The position numbers were made by a program, and so were the translations under genes. DNA of 64,000 nucleotides from Photobacterium jeanii (GTDB lineage: Bacteria > Pseudomonadota > Gammaproteobacteria > Enterobacterales > Vibrionaceae), in contig NZ_LVHF01000012.1 in assembly GCF_001650345.1 (NCBI RefSeq), positions 930,001 through 994,000 of the forward strand, in the 5' to 3' direction. The notes under the pieces are model-generated. The model had not been told where the DNA came from. It made no database searches and saw only the letters and a list, made by a program, of their open reading frames with translations. Positions 63,462 through 64,000 of the stretch are shown piece after piece (position 1 is the first letter of the stretch; each line of letters starts with the position of its first letter).

Positions 63462-64000
63462 ATGTACCAATTTAACTTCAACTTCGAAGAATTCCTTGCT
63501 GAATACTGGCAAAAAAAACCAACCATCATCAAAGGTGGCTTTAAGAATTTCGTTGATCCTATTAGCCCAGACGAGCTTGCTGGGCTTGCGATGGAAGATG
63601 AGGTCGATTCTCGCTATATCGCCCAACATGATGATGAGTGGGACGTAAAACACGGTCCATTAACTTTTGACGATGTGCCTGAAGATCACTGGTCTTTCAT
63701 TGTTCAAGCCGCTAACCACTGGCACGAAGGCGCAGCGCAATTAATCACGCCTTTCCGCCAGCTACCAAATTGGTTAATGGATGACTTGATGATCAGCTAT
63801 TCCACTCCAGGTGGTGGTGTTGGTCCTCACATTGACCAATACGATGTATTCATTACCCAAGGTTCCGGTAAACGCCATTGGCGAGTGGGCCCTAAACGCG
63901 AAGACTATGAAGAAGAGTTTCGCCACCCAGCACTACGTCAAATCAAATCTTTCGAACCTATCATTGATGATGTGTTAGAGCCGGGTGATATCCTGTACAT
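63462..64000 (+). CDS. roxA: Ribosomal protein uL16 arginine 3-hydroxylase RoxA (YcfD), N-terminal part
   Basis: A 2-oxoglutarate/Fe(II) oxygenase of the JmjC/cupin fold that hydroxylates Arg81 of ribosomal protein L16. 179 codons are in the window; the gene runs off the right edge. Visible are FLAEYWQKKPTIIKGGF, HWHEGAAQLITPFRQLPNW, MISYSTPGGGVGPHIDQYDVF with the Fe ligands His123 and Asp125, GKRHWRVGP and LEPGDILY. The third ligand His and the C-terminal winged-helix domain lie outside. In E. coli ycfD is also close to purB-hflD-mnmA. Confidence 0.95.
   Translation, partial: MYQFNFNFEEFLAEYWQKKPTIIKGGFKNFVDPISPDELAGLAMEDEVDSRYIAQHDDEWDVKHGPLTFDDVPEDHWSFIVQAANHWHEGAAQLITPFRQLPNWLMDDLMISYSTPGGGVGPHIDQYDVFITQGSGKRHWRVGPKREDYEEEFRHPALRQIKSFEPIIDDVLEPGDILY

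Overview
The window looks like an ordinary chromosomal core segment of a marine gammaproteobacterium of the family Vibrionaceae (Vibrio/Photobacterium-like). The basis is gene content and order: fabH-plsX-rpmF-yceD, yceF, rluC and rne; ftsK-lolA-rarA-serS with lrp and ald upstream; trxB-cydDC-aat-bpt-infA; clpA-clpS-cspD-icd-rluE; and mnmA-hflD-purB. The protein sequences are close to those of E. coli but carry Vibrionaceae features such as bpt, ald beside lrp, and a DUF3103-like lipoprotein. Genus is inference only. I see no insertion sequence, prophage, CRISPR array, integron, tRNA or rRNA.

Layout. 1-7.7 kb: fatty-acid/phospholipid genes (fabH partial, plsX), L32 and YceD, then yceF, rluC and rne with a long structured leader. 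7.7-19.7 kb: a SulP anion transporter, a low-molecular-weight phosphatase divergent from a D-Ala-D-Ala ligase, late cobalamin genes (cobT-cobS-cobO), a secreted EEP-fold lipoprotein, psiE, dcuB with a perfect FNR box, a DUF457 membrane protein and a CBS-domain protein. 19.7-31 kb: asmA, udk, apbC, metG, a gltP/dctA-type symporter, and two poorly known envelope proteins. 31-44 kb: serS, rarA, lolA, ftsK, lrp, ald, trxB and cydDC. 45-54.5 kb: an N-degron cluster (aat, bpt, infA ... clpA, clpS) with the putrescine genes speA-speB in the middle, then cspD. 54.8-64 kb: icd, rluE, mnmA, hflD, purB, norVW and the start of roxA.

How the genes work together. Aat and Bpt add primary destabilising residues (Leu/Phe) to protein N-termini, ClpS recognises them, and ClpA unfolds the substrates for ClpP, which is not in the window. 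SpeA and SpeB make putrescine from arginine. CydDC supports cytochrome bd assembly; DcuB and NorVW act under low oxygen, and both have FNR-type boxes upstream. LolA, AsmA, FtsK, Ddl and PlsX serve the envelope and cell division.

Most noteworthy. (1) The norVW promoter region has two 52-bp modules, each pairing an FNR-type box with an NsrR-like 23-bp dyad; norVW in E. coli is controlled by NorR. (2) The Ddl has Cys and Phe at two of the three positions of the classical Glu-Ser-Tyr active-site triad. (3) The long structured region before speA contains a 33-codon ORF with a good ribosome binding site. (4) A 78-bp inverted-repeat element lies between ald and trxB. I did not find a clear novel multi-gene system.
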